Source of the DNA: Acidobacteriota bacterium
Lineage (GTDB): Bacteria; Acidobacteriota; Terriglobia; Terriglobales; Acidobacteriaceae
DNA length: 64,000 nt
NCBI GenBank assembly: GCA_021846985.1
Contig: JAJZVX010000011.1
Coordinates: 49,944-113,943 of the forward strand
Direction: 5' to 3'
The notes beneath the pieces are model-generated. The model saw nothing but the letters and a program-made list of their open reading frames with translations, did no database searches and was not told the DNA's origin. The position numbers and the translations under genes were made by a program. Shown piece by piece: positions 8,462 through 17,004 of this stretch; position 1 is the first letter of the stretch, and the number at the start of each line of letters is the position of its first letter.

Positions 8462-9532
8462 TTGAAGAAGAATCAGTTGATCCTGGGTCTTGTGGTGCTG
8501 GCCGCACTGGTCATCCTCCTTGTCTGGGGCCACAGTCGCATCCACTTCAACTTTGCCGTTTTCCGCGACCAGATGGCCATGGCGAACTGGCGCGGCCTCG
8601 TGATCGGCCTGGGCTGCATCTATCTGGGCTACGCCTTTCGTTCCGTCCGGTGGGCGCTTTTGCTCCGCCCCAACCAGAAGGTGCCGCCCTTCTCTCTGCT
8701 CGGAACGCAGGTGATGGGTTTTACCGCCGTGGCTCTCATCGGCCGCGTTGCCGACCCTGTGCGTCCTTACCTGGTTGCGCGCAAAACCGGCCTGCCGCTA
8801 AGCCTGCAGATTGCGGTCTACATCGTGGAGCGAATGTTCGACCTCGGTTCCATGGCTCTGATCTTTTCCGTTGTGCTGCTGACCACGCACGAGCCCCTTC
8901 CCCACCCTGAGCTCCTGCTGCAGGTAGCGCGCGGCGGTCTGGCCGCAACTGCCGCCATGGCCGCCTTCACCGTCGGCGTCCGGCTTTCCGGAGGGTTGAT
9001 CGCTTCGCTGATGGAACGAAGCCTGAGCCTCTTCTCCCCGCGTCTCGGCCACTCCGCCGGACATAAAATCCGCACCTTTCGGGCAGGACTTTACACGATG
9101 CGCACCTTCGGCGACTTTGCGGCCGCCGCGGCGCTCTCGCTGGCCATGTGGGGCCTGATTTCGCTCTCCTATCTTGAAATCACCCGGGCCTTCACCGCCA
9201 GCCCGCCACTGGCAGCCATGACGCTGCCGCGCTGCATGGTTCTGATGGCCGCCAGCATGGTGGCCAGCGGCTTCCAGTTGCCTATTCTGGGCTGGTTCAC
9301 ACAGATAGGTCTGGTGGCCGCCGCCATTTCGGGTCTGTTTGGCGCCTCCCCGGAAGCCTCTACCGCCTGCGCGGCGGCGCTCCTGCTTGTGACGTTCCTC
9401 GGCATCGTGCCAGTCGGCCTGATCTGGGCGCAGTTTGAGCATGTGAGCCTGCGCCAGGTGGCGGTGGAAAGCGGCCACGCCGGTGAGGAACTTGCAGAAG
9501 AAGAGGCGGTATCTCCGCGCGGCGCCGCATAG
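8462..9532 (+). CDS. Flippase-like integral membrane protein (LPG synthase TM / UPF0104 family)
   Basis: The product is 356 residues with roughly seven to eight transmembrane helices and matches the lysylphosphatidylglycerol synthase membrane-domain family (UPF0104, YbhN-like). Family features are YLGYAFRSVRWALLLRP at about residues 58-74, the conserved GRVADPVRPYLVARKTGLPL near 97, and IVERMFDLGSM near 120. It lacks the cytosolic aminoacyl-transferase domain of MprF, so it is more likely a flippase-like or unknown lipid-handling protein. The start is TTG 8462, supported by GGAG five bases upstream. The C-terminus is acidic and cytoplasmic (EELAEEEAV). Confidence 0.8.
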   Translation: MKKNQLILGLVVLAALVILLVWGHSRIHFNFAVFRDQMAMANWRGLVIGLGCIYLGYAFRSVRWALLLRPNQKVPPFSLLGTQVMGFTAVALIGRVADPVRPYLVARKTGLPLSLQIAVYIVERMFDLGSMALIFSVVLLTTHEPLPHPELLLQVARGGLAATAAMAAFTVGVRLSGGLIASLMERSLSLFSPRLGHSAGHKIRTFRAGLYTMRTFGDFAAAAALSLAMWGLISLSYLEITRAFTASPPLAAMTLPRCMVLMAASMVASGFQLPILGWFTQIGLVAAAISGLFGASPEASTACAAALLLVTFLGIVPVGLIWAQFEHVSLRQVAVESGHAGEELAEEEAVSPRGAA

Positions 9533-9968
9533 TGTCCTTCGCAGGCTTCGGCCATTTCCTCTTCTGATTCGAAATGGGGCAGCCCCCTACATGCAGGAGG
9601 GATTGAACGGACGCCCCAGACGGGCAAGCGGATCGAACCGATGCGTTCTCCCGGGCATGCCGCCGGCGCGTAGCTCCGCTGCGGGAAGATGCAGCCTGTG
9701 CCTTGGGAGTGTCTGGCAGGGAACTGCAACTGTGACCTGCGATACACACAATCGCATTAAAAGTGCAGCAGACTGGGCAGCGTGCGGACGTTCGCGCCGC
9801 AGCCCTCCGTAAAGAGATCTGCTTTTTTGAACTGCCATCTTTCGCAGGGTTCGTAGCTGGCGAACACTTTTTTGATTGTCTTTTGGCACTTTGGACTGTA
9901 ACTTGCAACCTACAAGTTGTCGATTGCCGGGCCAGTGCCTACGGCGCGAGACGGAAAAGGAGGCGTTC
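9533..9968. other. Gene-free region upstream of small membrane gene
   Basis: These 436 bases contain only short antisense-like open frames without ribosome binding sites. A weak promoter-like pair, TTGTCT at 9876-9881 and TAACTT at 9899-9904 with a 17-base spacer, sits about 65 bases before the next gene. Nothing else could be identified. Confidence 0.4.
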
Positions 9969-10229
9969 ATGCTGATCTTGAGACATTTGCTTGGTGTGAT
10001 GGGCTTTTCTGCCGTGTTTGTGCTGGGGATGATCATGGCCCGCCGCGATCAGATCTGGGCCTCCGCTCTCCTGCACCGCTCCAATCCTTCACTGATGGCG
10101 TGTAAATTCTTCCATATTTCTGGAAGATGTCTCCAGTGCATCGCCGCCATTGGCGGTTTTCTGGATTTCGTTGCCATCCTGGTGCTTTTGACAGGCTGGA
10201 TCACGGAACTCCTGATCGCCGGCTACTGA
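9969..10229 (+). CDS. Small hypothetical membrane protein
   Basis: From ATG 9969 the product is 86 residues, with two hydrophobic segments: about residues 4-22 (LRHLLGVMGFSAVFVLGMI) and about 55-82 (IAAIGGFLDFVAILVLLTGWI). A short charged loop lies between them and contains two Cys. The start is well supported by AAGGAGG six bases upstream (AAAAGGAGGCGTTC before ATG). The frame extends upstream to 9876, but that part is not needed. I do not recognise a family. It converges with the DUF502 gene downstream. Confidence 0.6.
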   Translation: MLILRHLLGVMGFSAVFVLGMIMARRDQIWASALLHRSNPSLMACKFFHISGRCLQCIAAIGGFLDFVAILVLLTGWITELLIAGY

Positions 10230-10279
10230 GGGCCGTGCGCAGCGTTCTGCCGTGGAACTTTCAAGCGGGGGCCGCGTTC

Positions 10280-10936
10280 TCAAATCTGCCTGCCGCCCCC
10301 GCTGAACTGGATGGTTTCAGGACCGACAGCTCCGCCTGTCATGAGCATGCTCATGGCCTGCTCCATGGTCATTTTCGTTTCCACCACGCGCGTCAGTGGG
10401 AGCACCTGCAGAAAAGCCGATGTGGGATTGATGGCGTTCGGGAGCAAGACCGCCGCGAGTATCTCGCCCGTTGCCTCGTCGGTCATGGTCCGCGTCAAGA
10501 AGCCAATGCTTTTCTGGCCAGGGATGGGGAAATCCACCAGCACCACGCGCTGGCTGGTGTCTTTCTTCGCCATCATGGTGTCGAGCAACTGACGCACCGA
10601 GGTGTAGACCTTGGCCACAAACGGCAGGCGCTCCAGGACCGCCTCAAACAGGCTGAAAACCTGGCGGCCAACCACCAGCGAGGTGACCCGGCCCACGACG
10701 TAGAGCATGGCCAAAGTGAGAACAATGGCCCAAAGCGACTGCGCCCAGGGATCGCGCAGCCAGCGATGCGGAAACGCCGGTGCAAAGAACTGCACCACCG
10801 GCATGCCGGCCCTGGCCAGCGAGCCGAGGAGAAAGCTGAAGATCAGGTAGGTAACAAACAACGGGCCAATGGTCAAAATGCCTGCCAGCACGTAGCGCTG
10901 GAGGTTCCGCATGGGACGGATCAACAAGCTTCTCAC
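10280..10936 (-). CDS. DUF502 family membrane protein
   Basis: The product is 218 residues from GTG 10936, which is preceded by GAGGAG at good spacing; the frame runs on to 11017, but that extension has no ribosome binding site. The sequence matches DUF502: RNLQRYVLAGILTIGPLFVTYLIF for the first membrane segment, a second near AQSLWAIVLTLAMLYVVGRV, then a soluble part with PFVAKVYTSVRQLLDTM and VVLVDFPIPGQKSIGFLT. The family is widespread in bacteria and plants and its role is unclear. The next gene upstream is divergent. Confidence 0.85.
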   Translation of the reverse strand: MRSLLIRPMRNLQRYVLAGILTIGPLFVTYLIFSFLLGSLARAGMPVVQFFAPAFPHRWLRDPWAQSLWAIVLTLAMLYVVGRVTSLVVGRQVFSLFEAVLERLPFVAKVYTSVRQLLDTMMAKKDTSQRVVLVDFPIPGQKSIGFLTRTMTDEATGEILAAVLLPNAINPTSAFLQVLPLTRVVETKMTMEQAMSMLMTGGAVGPETIQFSGGGRQI

Positions 10937-11093
10937 GCGCGTCTCCTCGTAGTGATGAATCTTCGCTTCGAGGATACGCGATCGCGGCCCGCCACTCAGG
11001 TGATTTCGCATGCGCACGCCTCGCCTTCAGCGCCGCGGCCCAGCAGGCTGCGATATGATGAATTGCCTATATCATTGAGGCAACGGGTTATCC

Positions 11094-11738
11094 ATGAACG
11101 ATCCCCAGGATTTCGACATCAGCGATCCTCCCGGCAGCACGCAGGCCGCCGAGCAGGCGCGCCGGCGCGCGATCGGATCGCCCCTTCCCGTGGGCGGGGC
11201 AGGACGCACGGCGCCTGTCTCCGCAGAGGATGCCGGACAGGCGTCGCCCGCCGCGCCGCCGCATGGCCGGGCTCTGCCCGGATCCACCGCAATGCAAGGC
11301 ACCGGTCTGGAACGCGCCATTGGCGCGCTTCGCCTTGCCCTCCCTTTCGTCCAGAAGGTTTTGCCCATCCTCGACGGCAATCTTGGCGCCGCCGTCTCCA
11401 ACATTCTGACGCCGCGGCCCCAGGCGCCTCCGCCGCTGCCTGCTCAGGTTGACCTCGAACCCATCGAGAACAGCTTGGCCGATCTTCGCACGCAGCATCG
11501 CGATCTCCGCATGCAGGTGGGGGAACAGGTTACCTCCCTGAAGCGCGTGGAGGATCAGTTGGAAATGGTTCGTGAGGCCACGGACCGCAACACGCTGGAG
11601 CAGCAGGAACTGCTCGAAGATCTGAAGACCGTGGGCAACAAAGTGAACATTTTTGCGCTCATCGCCTTGGCACTGCTGGGGATCTCGATCTTTATCAACT
11701 TGATTCTGTTCCTTCATATTCGGCGTGTACTGCCCTGA
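11094..11738 (+). CDS. Tail-anchored coiled-coil protein, function unknown
   Basis: This 214-residue protein has a disordered Pro/Ala-rich N-terminal half, a helical middle with a predicted coiled coil at about residues 120-180 (PIENSLADLRTQHRDLRMQV onward), and a single C-terminal membrane helix (VNIFALIALALLGISIFINLI). That order suggests a cytosolic protein anchored at the membrane by its tail. I recognise no characterised family. It is divergent from the DUF502 gene, with both starts within about 160 bases. Confidence 0.7.
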   Translation: MNDPQDFDISDPPGSTQAAEQARRRAIGSPLPVGGAGRTAPVSAEDAGQASPAAPPHGRALPGSTAMQGTGLERAIGALRLALPFVQKVLPILDGNLGAAVSNILTPRPQAPPPLPAQVDLEPIENSLADLRTQHRDLRMQVGEQVTSLKRVEDQLEMVREATDRNTLEQQELLEDLKTVGNKVNIFALIALALLGISIFINLILFLHIRRVLP

Positions 11739-12061
11739 GGATGCGGGTCGTAAACGGTTTAGTTTGGCCGTTTTAGACTCATGGAGTCCGGAGCGCGGAT
11801 TTGTTTCACAATGGGAACGGAATTTATCCAATCAATATATTTTTCATATAACCAATACGATTTTCAGAAAAATTGCTTCCATTTTCAAAGTTCATTGTGT
11901 GGGACATTGCCAGCCGTAAATTCAGGGTACTAGTATTCGCTTAGTTCAGCCGCGCTAGAAGATTGAGGCCCGGCCTTGCGGCACTATGCAGTCTTCCTTA
12001 TGTTCAAAGAGCTTCACCAACCGGCGGCGCTTACCGGCGCACGCGATGGGAGTGTCTCGCC
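11739..12061. other. AT-rich gene-free region
   Basis: These 323 bases include a markedly AT-rich stretch; bases 11821-11880 contain only 14 G or C. No convincing gene is present. The stretch could be a strong promoter region for the GvpL/F-like gene or the scar of an old insertion. Candidate minus-ten-like hexamers such as TACGAT near 11866 occur, but no paired minus-35 box stands out. Confidence 0.5.
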
Positions 12062-12886
12062 ATGGCATGGTATGCCTACTGCATCGGTGAAAAACTTGCT
12101 TTTCCAGAACTAGCCCGCCATCGCAAACCTGTCCCCGTGGACTCCCTTCTGGGCGTGAACGGCAACCAGGTCTTTCTTTATCCCGCCAGCGATCTCGCGA
12201 TTGTGGTCAGCGAGCACAATCCGGCAGAAGGTCTGAGCCAGAAATCGGGTGTGGACCATGCGAGGGTGATTGCGGATTGTTTTCAGCACTCGACGGTTCT
12301 TCCGTTCCGGTTTGGAACCGTTTTCAACGACGATGAGAGTCTCCGCAAGTCCATCCGTTCCAACCAGCGCCAGTTTCTGACCAACATCAACAAGTTGAGG
12401 GGCAAGACGGAGATGCACCTCAAGATTTTTGTCGATGACTGCTGCGCGCACCATCTTGACCACCGGGTGACGGCCGAAACTGTTGGCCGGGAGTATCTGT
12501 CGAATTTGCGCGAGAACGCGTCGCGACAGCGGGAGCGGCAAACGCGCGCCCGCGCGGTCAGTTTCCAGTTGCACAGGCTTTTTCTTCCGCTGGACGAGGA
12601 GGTGAGCTGCCGGCTGACCGAGAACGGCAAAATGGTGCTGGACATTGCCCATCTGATCGACCGCAAGTACGTGGAGCGCTACCAGAACAAGTTTTCGACC
12701 ACCAGCGTGATGATGCATGGTTGTCTGATGCAACTTTCGGGTCCGTGGCCTCCCTATCATTTTGTGCACAGGCTGACCCGCGGCACGACGCATGTGCATC
12801 CCCATCCAAGCGCGCCACACGCTCCCGCGACGGTGGCGGGGCCTGCGGGCGGCGAGGTTCCGTCCCAAATGCCCGCCATGGCCTGA
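12062..12886 (+). CDS. GvpL/GvpF-family gas vesicle-like protein
   Basis: From ATG 12062 the product is 274 residues, the usual length for GvpL/GvpF. Diagnostic stretches are MAWYAYCIGE at the N-terminus, HSTVLPFRFGTVFNDDESL at about residues 76-94, and the C-terminal LSGPWPPYHFV. In gas vesicle operons GvpF/L are minor proteins tied to assembly. No gvpA, gvpN or other gas vesicle gene is in the window, so the gene stands alone. The open frame extends upstream to 11963, but homology starts at MAWYAY. The last 35 residues are Pro/His-rich and look disordered. Confidence 0.8.
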   Translation: MAWYAYCIGEKLAFPELARHRKPVPVDSLLGVNGNQVFLYPASDLAIVVSEHNPAEGLSQKSGVDHARVIADCFQHSTVLPFRFGTVFNDDESLRKSIRSNQRQFLTNINKLRGKTEMHLKIFVDDCCAHHLDHRVTAETVGREYLSNLRENASRQRERQTRARAVSFQLHRLFLPLDEEVSCRLTENGKMVLDIAHLIDRKYVERYQNKFSTTSVMMHGCLMQLSGPWPPYHFVHRLTRGTTHVHPHPSAPHAPATVAGPAGGEVPSQMPAMA

Positions 12887-12913
12887 GGGCTCGAGGCGGA
12901 GCGCCAGCGGCAG

Positions 12914-12941
12914 AAAAGCCCCGGTTGCAACCGGGGCTTTT
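12914..12941. terminator. Bidirectional intrinsic terminator
   Basis: A perfect 28-base palindrome has AAAA, a GC-rich arm GCCCCGGTTG, its complement CAACCGGGGC, then TTTT. With a U-run on both strands it would end the GvpL/F-like gene (stop at 12886, plus) and pgsA (stop at 12957, minus). Confidence 0.85.
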
Positions 12942-12956
12942 GTACGTTCCGGGGGC

Positions 12957-13595
12957 TTACTGGCCGTTCGCGCTTTTCTGCCGGGTCAGGACATAGGATT
13001 TGCGGCGGTCCTTGCTGGCATGGTCAATCTGGCGCCAGAAGCCCACAAAATAGTCGATGGCGGAGATGGTTGAAACCACCACGGTGAAGTAGATTGCCGC
13101 CACGGCGAACCACTTCACCCGGATGACCAGAAAGCCGAAGTTCCAGTCGTACCAGCGATGCGCCAGGATGGCGGAAACGACGCACACGATCTGGATCACG
13201 GTCTTCAGCTTGCCCAGATCGCTGGCCTGGATGGTGAATCCCTCTGTGGAAGCGATGGAGCGCAAACCGGAGACGAGGAACTCGCGGCTGATGATGACCA
13301 CGGCGATCCAGACCTTGACCACGGCGGGGTTATATGCCACCAGGGCGATCAGCGCGCTGGTCACCATCACCTTGTCGGCGATGGGATCCAGCAACATGCC
13401 CATCGTGGTGATCTGTCCCCGTTTGCGCGCCAGGTATCCATCGACCCCATCGGTAATCGACGCCAGCACAAACAGCAGCGAGGCCGCGATCTCCTGCGTG
13501 CCGTGGCCCTGCCAGGGAAAGTGCGGCGACAGGATCCAGAGCAGCAGCGGAATCATCGCGATCCGGCTCAGCGTGATGGAGTTGGGAAGATTCAA
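12957..13595 (-). CDS. pgsA: CDP-diacylglycerol-glycerol-3-phosphate 3-phosphatidyltransferase
   Basis: PgsA makes phosphatidylglycerol phosphate from CDP-diacylglycerol and glycerol-3-phosphate at the inner membrane. The 212-residue product carries the complete CDP-alcohol phosphotransferase motif: Asp49, Asp52-Gly53, Ala56-Arg57, Gly66, Asp70 and Asp74. About five membrane helices follow. The start is TTG 13595, because AAGGA sits six bases upstream and LNLPNSITLSRIAMIP is the normal PgsA N-terminus. The open frame to 13928 runs into the end of gdhA and is rejected. A strong hairpin terminator separates it from gdhA, so it probably has its own promoter in the roughly 90 bases before the start. 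Confidence 0.92.
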   Translation of the reverse strand: MNLPNSITLSRIAMIPLLLWILSPHFPWQGHGTQEIAASLLFVLASITDGVDGYLARKRGQITTMGMLLDPIADKVMVTSALIALVAYNPAVVKVWIAVVIISREFLVSGLRSIASTEGFTIQASDLGKLKTVIQIVCVVSAILAHRWYDWNFGFLVIRVKWFAVAAIYFTVVVSTISAIDYFVGFWRQIDHASKDRRKSYVLTRQKSANGQ

Positions 13596-13681
13596 CAGTT
13601 TTCCTTGTGGAAGAGCGGCGGGCGCGGTCTTACCTTCATTATTGCATTGCCGGTTGCCCGGTTCCGGTCCGGTGTCTGCGG

Positions 13682-13719
13682 CAGAAAGAACGGGCCGCCG
13701 CGGCGGCCCGTTCTTTCTG
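13682..13719 (-). terminator. Intrinsic terminator behind gdhA
   Basis: A perfect 38-base palindrome has arms CAGAAAGAACGGGCCGCCG and its exact reverse complement. It begins 14 bases after the gdhA stop on the minus strand, and its AGAAAG / CTTTCT ends give a short U-rich tail. It separates gdhA from pgsA. Confidence 0.75.
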
Positions 13720-13732
13720 TTCCCAGCGGTTT

Positions 13733-15010
13733 TCAGGCGTAGATGCCCCGCTGCTTGATGGTAAAGGCGACGCGGTCGATGGCCAGCATGTATGCGGCGA
13801 TGCGGTTGTTCACGTTGTGCGCCTCGGCGTAGCGCACCACATCGTCGAAGCTGTCGCGGAGGATCGTCTCCAGTTGCTCGTTGATGGCGGCTTCCTTCCA
13901 GAAATACCCCTGGCGGTCCTGCACCCATTCGAAGTAGCTGGCGGTGACGCCGCCCGCGTTGGCCAGGATGTCGGGCACGACGAAGACGCGTTTGTCGGCG
14001 AGAATTTCGTCGGCGACGGCGGTCGTGGGTCCGTTGGCTCCTTCGACCACGACCTTTGCCTTGATGTGTTCGGCGTTGCGGCTGGTGATGACGTTTTCCG
14101 TGGCCGCGGGGATGAGGATGTCGCAGTCCGATACGATGAGTTCTTCGCTAGGCATGGCCTCTGCGCCGCGGAAGCCCAAGGTTGTTCCATTGCGATATTT
14201 GTATTCGATCAACTGGTGAATGTCGATTCCGTTCGGATTCGACAATCCGCCTTCTTTTTCGGCGATGCCCACGATCTTGTAGCCACGCTCCATCAGCAGG
14301 CGCGCCGCATTCGAACCCACGTTGCCGAATCCCTGGATCACCACCCGGCAGCCGTCGATGGGGATGTTCAGATAGCGGAGGCTCTCGTCGCATACGACCT
14401 GCACGCCACGGCCCGTGGCCTCCGTGCGGCCGCGCGAGCCGCCGATGGTGAGCGGCTTGCCCGTGACCACGCTGGTTACGGTGTGGCCCTGATGCATGGA
14501 GTAGGTATCCATGATCCACGCCATGGTCTGCTCGTTGGTGTTGACGTCGGGGGCGGGCACGTCTTTTTCGGGACCAATAAACTCGATAATCTCGGCCGTA
14601 TAGCGGCGCGTCATGCGCTCCAGTTCGCCCGTGCTCATGGTCCTGGGGTCGCAGATGACGCCGCCCTTGGCTCCGCCGAAGGGGATGTTCACGACCGCGC
14701 ACTTCCAGGTCATCCACGCGGCAAGCGCGCGGACTTCGTCAAGGTTGACGTTGGGCGCATAGCGGATGCCGCCCTTACCGGGGCCGCGGGCGATGCAATG
14801 CTGCACGCGAAAACCGGTGAACATCTCGATGCGTCCGTCGTCCATGGCCACGGGAAAATGCACAATGATCTCCCGCGACGGGGTGCGCAACAACTTCCAC
14901 AAGCCTTCTTCCAGGTTCAATTTTCGCGCCGCAAAATCGAAGCGGGCGTTTTGCGCCTCCCAGGGATTAATCTCCTGGTCCAACGAGGCTTTCACAGGTA
15001 CGGATGACAT
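13733..15010 (-). CDS. gdhA: Glu/Leu/Phe/Val (glutamate) dehydrogenase
   Basis: The product is 425 residues, the length of hexameric glutamate dehydrogenases, and interconverts glutamate with 2-oxoglutarate and ammonia using NAD(P). The N-terminal dimerisation domain shows [20 protein letters not shown] and the catalytic loop PFGGAKGGV, with the active-site lysine at about residue 115. The Rossmann domain has the dinucleotide motif [10 protein letters not shown]. The C-terminal [14 protein letters not shown] is also family-typical. ATG 15010 gives a normal N-terminus. Coenzyme preference cannot be read safely. Confidence 0.93.
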   Translation of the reverse strand: MSSVPVKASLDQEINPWEAQNARFDFAARKLNLEEGLWKLLRTPSREIIVHFPVAMDDGRIEMFTGFRVQHCIARGPGKGGIRYAPNVNLDEVRALAAWMTWKCAVVNIPFGGAKGGVICDPRTMSTGELERMTRRYTAEIIEFIGPEKDVPAPDVNTNEQTMAWIMDTYSMHQGHTVTSVVTGKPLTIGGSRGRTEATGRGVQVVCDESLRYLNIPIDGCRVVIQGFGNVGSNAARLLMERGYKIVGIAEKEGGLSNPNGIDIHQLIEYKYRNGTTLGFRGAEAMPSEELIVSDCDILIPAATENVITSRNAEHIKAKVVVEGANGPTTAVADEILADKRVFVVPDILANAGGVTASYFEWVQDRQGYFWKEAAINEQLETILRDSFDDVVRYAEAHNVNNRIAAYMLAIDRVAFTIKQRGIYA

Positions 15011-15340
15011 AAGGTTTCTCCCCTTCCGATAGCTGCCGTTTGTCTGCTCGGGCCGCCGTTGCGGCCGCGCTTCCGGTATTTAGACGGCACATCCAACCCT
15101 CCGGATTGCCGGAGTCACAGTTCGCGGCGGCAGGCTCTGTTTCCCGGCCTCCGCCGGCTTTGCCCCGGGGCAAAATCCCCATGAGGCCAAACCCCAGTGA
15201 GTCTAGGCCCGCCGACCGGCTCCGTCAAGCCTTCCTGAGCCTTTCCTGAGCCAGTGGGGACACATGGCGCAGCTTGACAGGCTGTTCTGCGGGCGGTACC
15301 TTGAGCGCAATTACCTTCGAGTTCAGGCTTTGGTTTCCCG
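15011..15340. other. Divergent promoter region of gdhA and dprA
   Basis: These 330 bases hold no gene. They must contain the gdhA promoter (minus strand) and the dprA promoter (plus strand); the latter candidate is listed separately. No riboswitch was recognised. Confidence 0.5.
15274..15302 (+). promoter_or_regulatory. Candidate sigma-70-type promoter for dprA
   Basis: A perfect minus-35 box TTGACA at 15274-15279 is followed after 17 bases by TACCTT at 15297-15302, which matches the minus-10 consensus at three of six positions. It lies about 40 bases before the dprA open frame. Confidence 0.35.
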
Positions 15341-16564
15341 ATGGGAAAACGAGGCTGTGTATGCCGGGAGCCGAAGCCGCCGCCGATGAAGACAGCCGGA
15401 CAGGAAATGACGAAGACCGCGCCGCCCCTGGAGGAGGACCGGCTGGCGTGGCTGGCGCTGGCGTTGTCTCCAGGGCTGGGGCCGAAGCGCATTCTGGAAG
15501 CGATGCGGCAACTGGAGACGCCGGAGGAGATTTTCCGGCTGCCATTGACGGCGCTGGAGGGGTTGAAGTTTCCAGCCGAGGCGGCGCAATTCATCTTTGA
15601 CGGCAAGGCGCGGACGGCGGCCGAAGCGGAGTGGGCGCAGGTGGCGGAGCAGGGCGCGACGGTGGTGAGCTTTACATGCGCGGCCTATCCCGAACGGCTG
15701 AAGGAGATTTACGATCCGCCGCCGGTTCTCTGGGTGCGGGGCGAGGTGGAACTGCTGAGCCGGCCTTCGATTGCGGTGGTGGGGACGCGGCACCCGAGTC
15801 CGTATGGAACGGGGATGGCGGAGATGCTTTCGCGGGATCTGGCCGCGCGGCGGCTGCTGATTGTGAGCGGGATGGCGCGGGGGATCGACAGTTGTGCGCA
15901 CAGGGGCGCACTGGCCGCGCGCAGGCCCACGCTGGCTGTGTGGGGCACGGGCATCGACGTGGTGTATCCAAAGGAGAACAAGAAGCTGGCGGAGGAGATT
16001 CTGGACGCGGGCGGGGCGATTGTGAGCGAGCTGCCGATGGGAACCTTTCCGGCGCCGCAGAACTTTCCGCGGCGGAATCGAATTCTGAGCGGGCTGAGCA
16101 TTGCGGTGCTCGTCGTGGAGGCGGGAGAGAATTCGGGTACGAGAGTCACCGCGCGCTGCGCGGAAGAGCAAAATCGCGACCTGTTTGCGGTACCGGGGAA
16201 TGTGACCAGCAAGAATTCCTGGACGCCAAACACGCTGATTAAGCAGGGCGCCAAGCTGGTGGCGACCTGGGAGGACGTGTGGGAGGATTTGCCCAGCCAG
16301 GTGCGGGTGGAGTTGGAAGCGGAAACGGGCTTTGCATCCAAGTCAGAAGCTGGCGCATCTCTTCTGGCTGACCCGGTGCTGCGGCCGCAGGAAGCGATGG
16401 TGCTGGAAGTTCTGCGCAAGGACGAGAGTCTGCAGATCGACGAGATTCTGGAGATGCTGGAAGCGCAGCTCACGTCGTCGGAAGTATTTACGGCGCTGTT
16501 CGAACTGGAGATGACGGGGCGGGTGCGGTGTTTGCCGGGAAAGAATTATGTGCGGACGATGTGA
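15341..16564 (+). CDS. dprA: DNA-processing protein DprA
   Basis: DprA loads RecA on incoming single-stranded DNA during natural transformation. The product is up to 407 residues. An N-terminal helical SAM-like part (LAWLALALSPGLGPKRILEA) is followed by the Rossmann-like DNA-binding domain with AVVGTRHPSPYGTGMAEMLS, the conserved SGMARGIDSCAHRGAL, GTGIDVVYPKENKKL, FPRRNRILSGLS and GSRVTA-like SGTRVTARCA. A winged-helix-like C-terminus follows (EAMVLEVLRKDESLQIDEIL). The start is uncertain: ATG 15341, 15386 or 15407 are all in frame and none has a strong ribosome binding site. Confidence 0.92.
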   Translation: MGKRGCVCREPKPPPMKTAGQEMTKTAPPLEEDRLAWLALALSPGLGPKRILEAMRQLETPEEIFRLPLTALEGLKFPAEAAQFIFDGKARTAAEAEWAQVAEQGATVVSFTCAAYPERLKEIYDPPPVLWVRGEVELLSRPSIAVVGTRHPSPYGTGMAEMLSRDLAARRLLIVSGMARGIDSCAHRGALAARRPTLAVWGTGIDVVYPKENKKLAEEILDAGGAIVSELPMGTFPAPQNFPRRNRILSGLSIAVLVVEAGENSGTRVTARCAEEQNRDLFAVPGNVTSKNSWTPNTLIKQGAKLVATWEDVWEDLPSQVRVELEAETGFASKSEAGASLLADPVLRPQEAMVLEVLRKDESLQIDEILEMLEAQLTSSEVFTALFELEMTGRVRCLPGKNYVRTM

Positions 16565-17004
16565 AGACCCGCGCGCCGTTTGTCGTTCTCAGTTTCCGGT
16601 GGGCGGCGGTATGGAGAGAGATCTGGGGATGGCGCCGGGGCGGCAGGGTTGAGGGGCGCCGGAGGCCGATTTGAGATCTTTCTTTCTGGTTGAGCGGCGC
16701 GCCGGAGTGGCGGAAGCGAGTCCACATGCAAAGGGCAAGAGGAGATTGGGCGGGAGGCTTTTGAACCTCGGCGGAAACCTCTGCCCGCGCGGAAATGGTA
16801 CGGAGCGGGAAGAAAATACGGGCTTAAAGTGGAAACGAGGTGGGGTTCCATGTTAGGGTCCAACTTTTGCGGATGGTTTTGCACCCGCATGGGGATGGGG
16901 CAGCGGGCGATGTAGAGAATTCCGCGCGGAGCCGCACCCTAATTGCCCGTGTGCGAGTCCAACGGGCCAGACGGCATGGAAGGTATCAGGTAACAAGGAT
17001 GGCA
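16565..17004. other. Gene-free region upstream of topA
   Basis: These 440 bases are purine-rich on the plus strand and contain no convincing gene; the topA open frame extends back to 16840 but shows no homology there. No clear promoter, hairpin or riboswitch was recognised. Confidence 0.4.

Noticed and set aside
9590..9660. tRNA-like TTCAATCC and GGTTCGATCC strings
   Set aside because: No cloverleaf could be built: the acceptor and anticodon stems do not pair.
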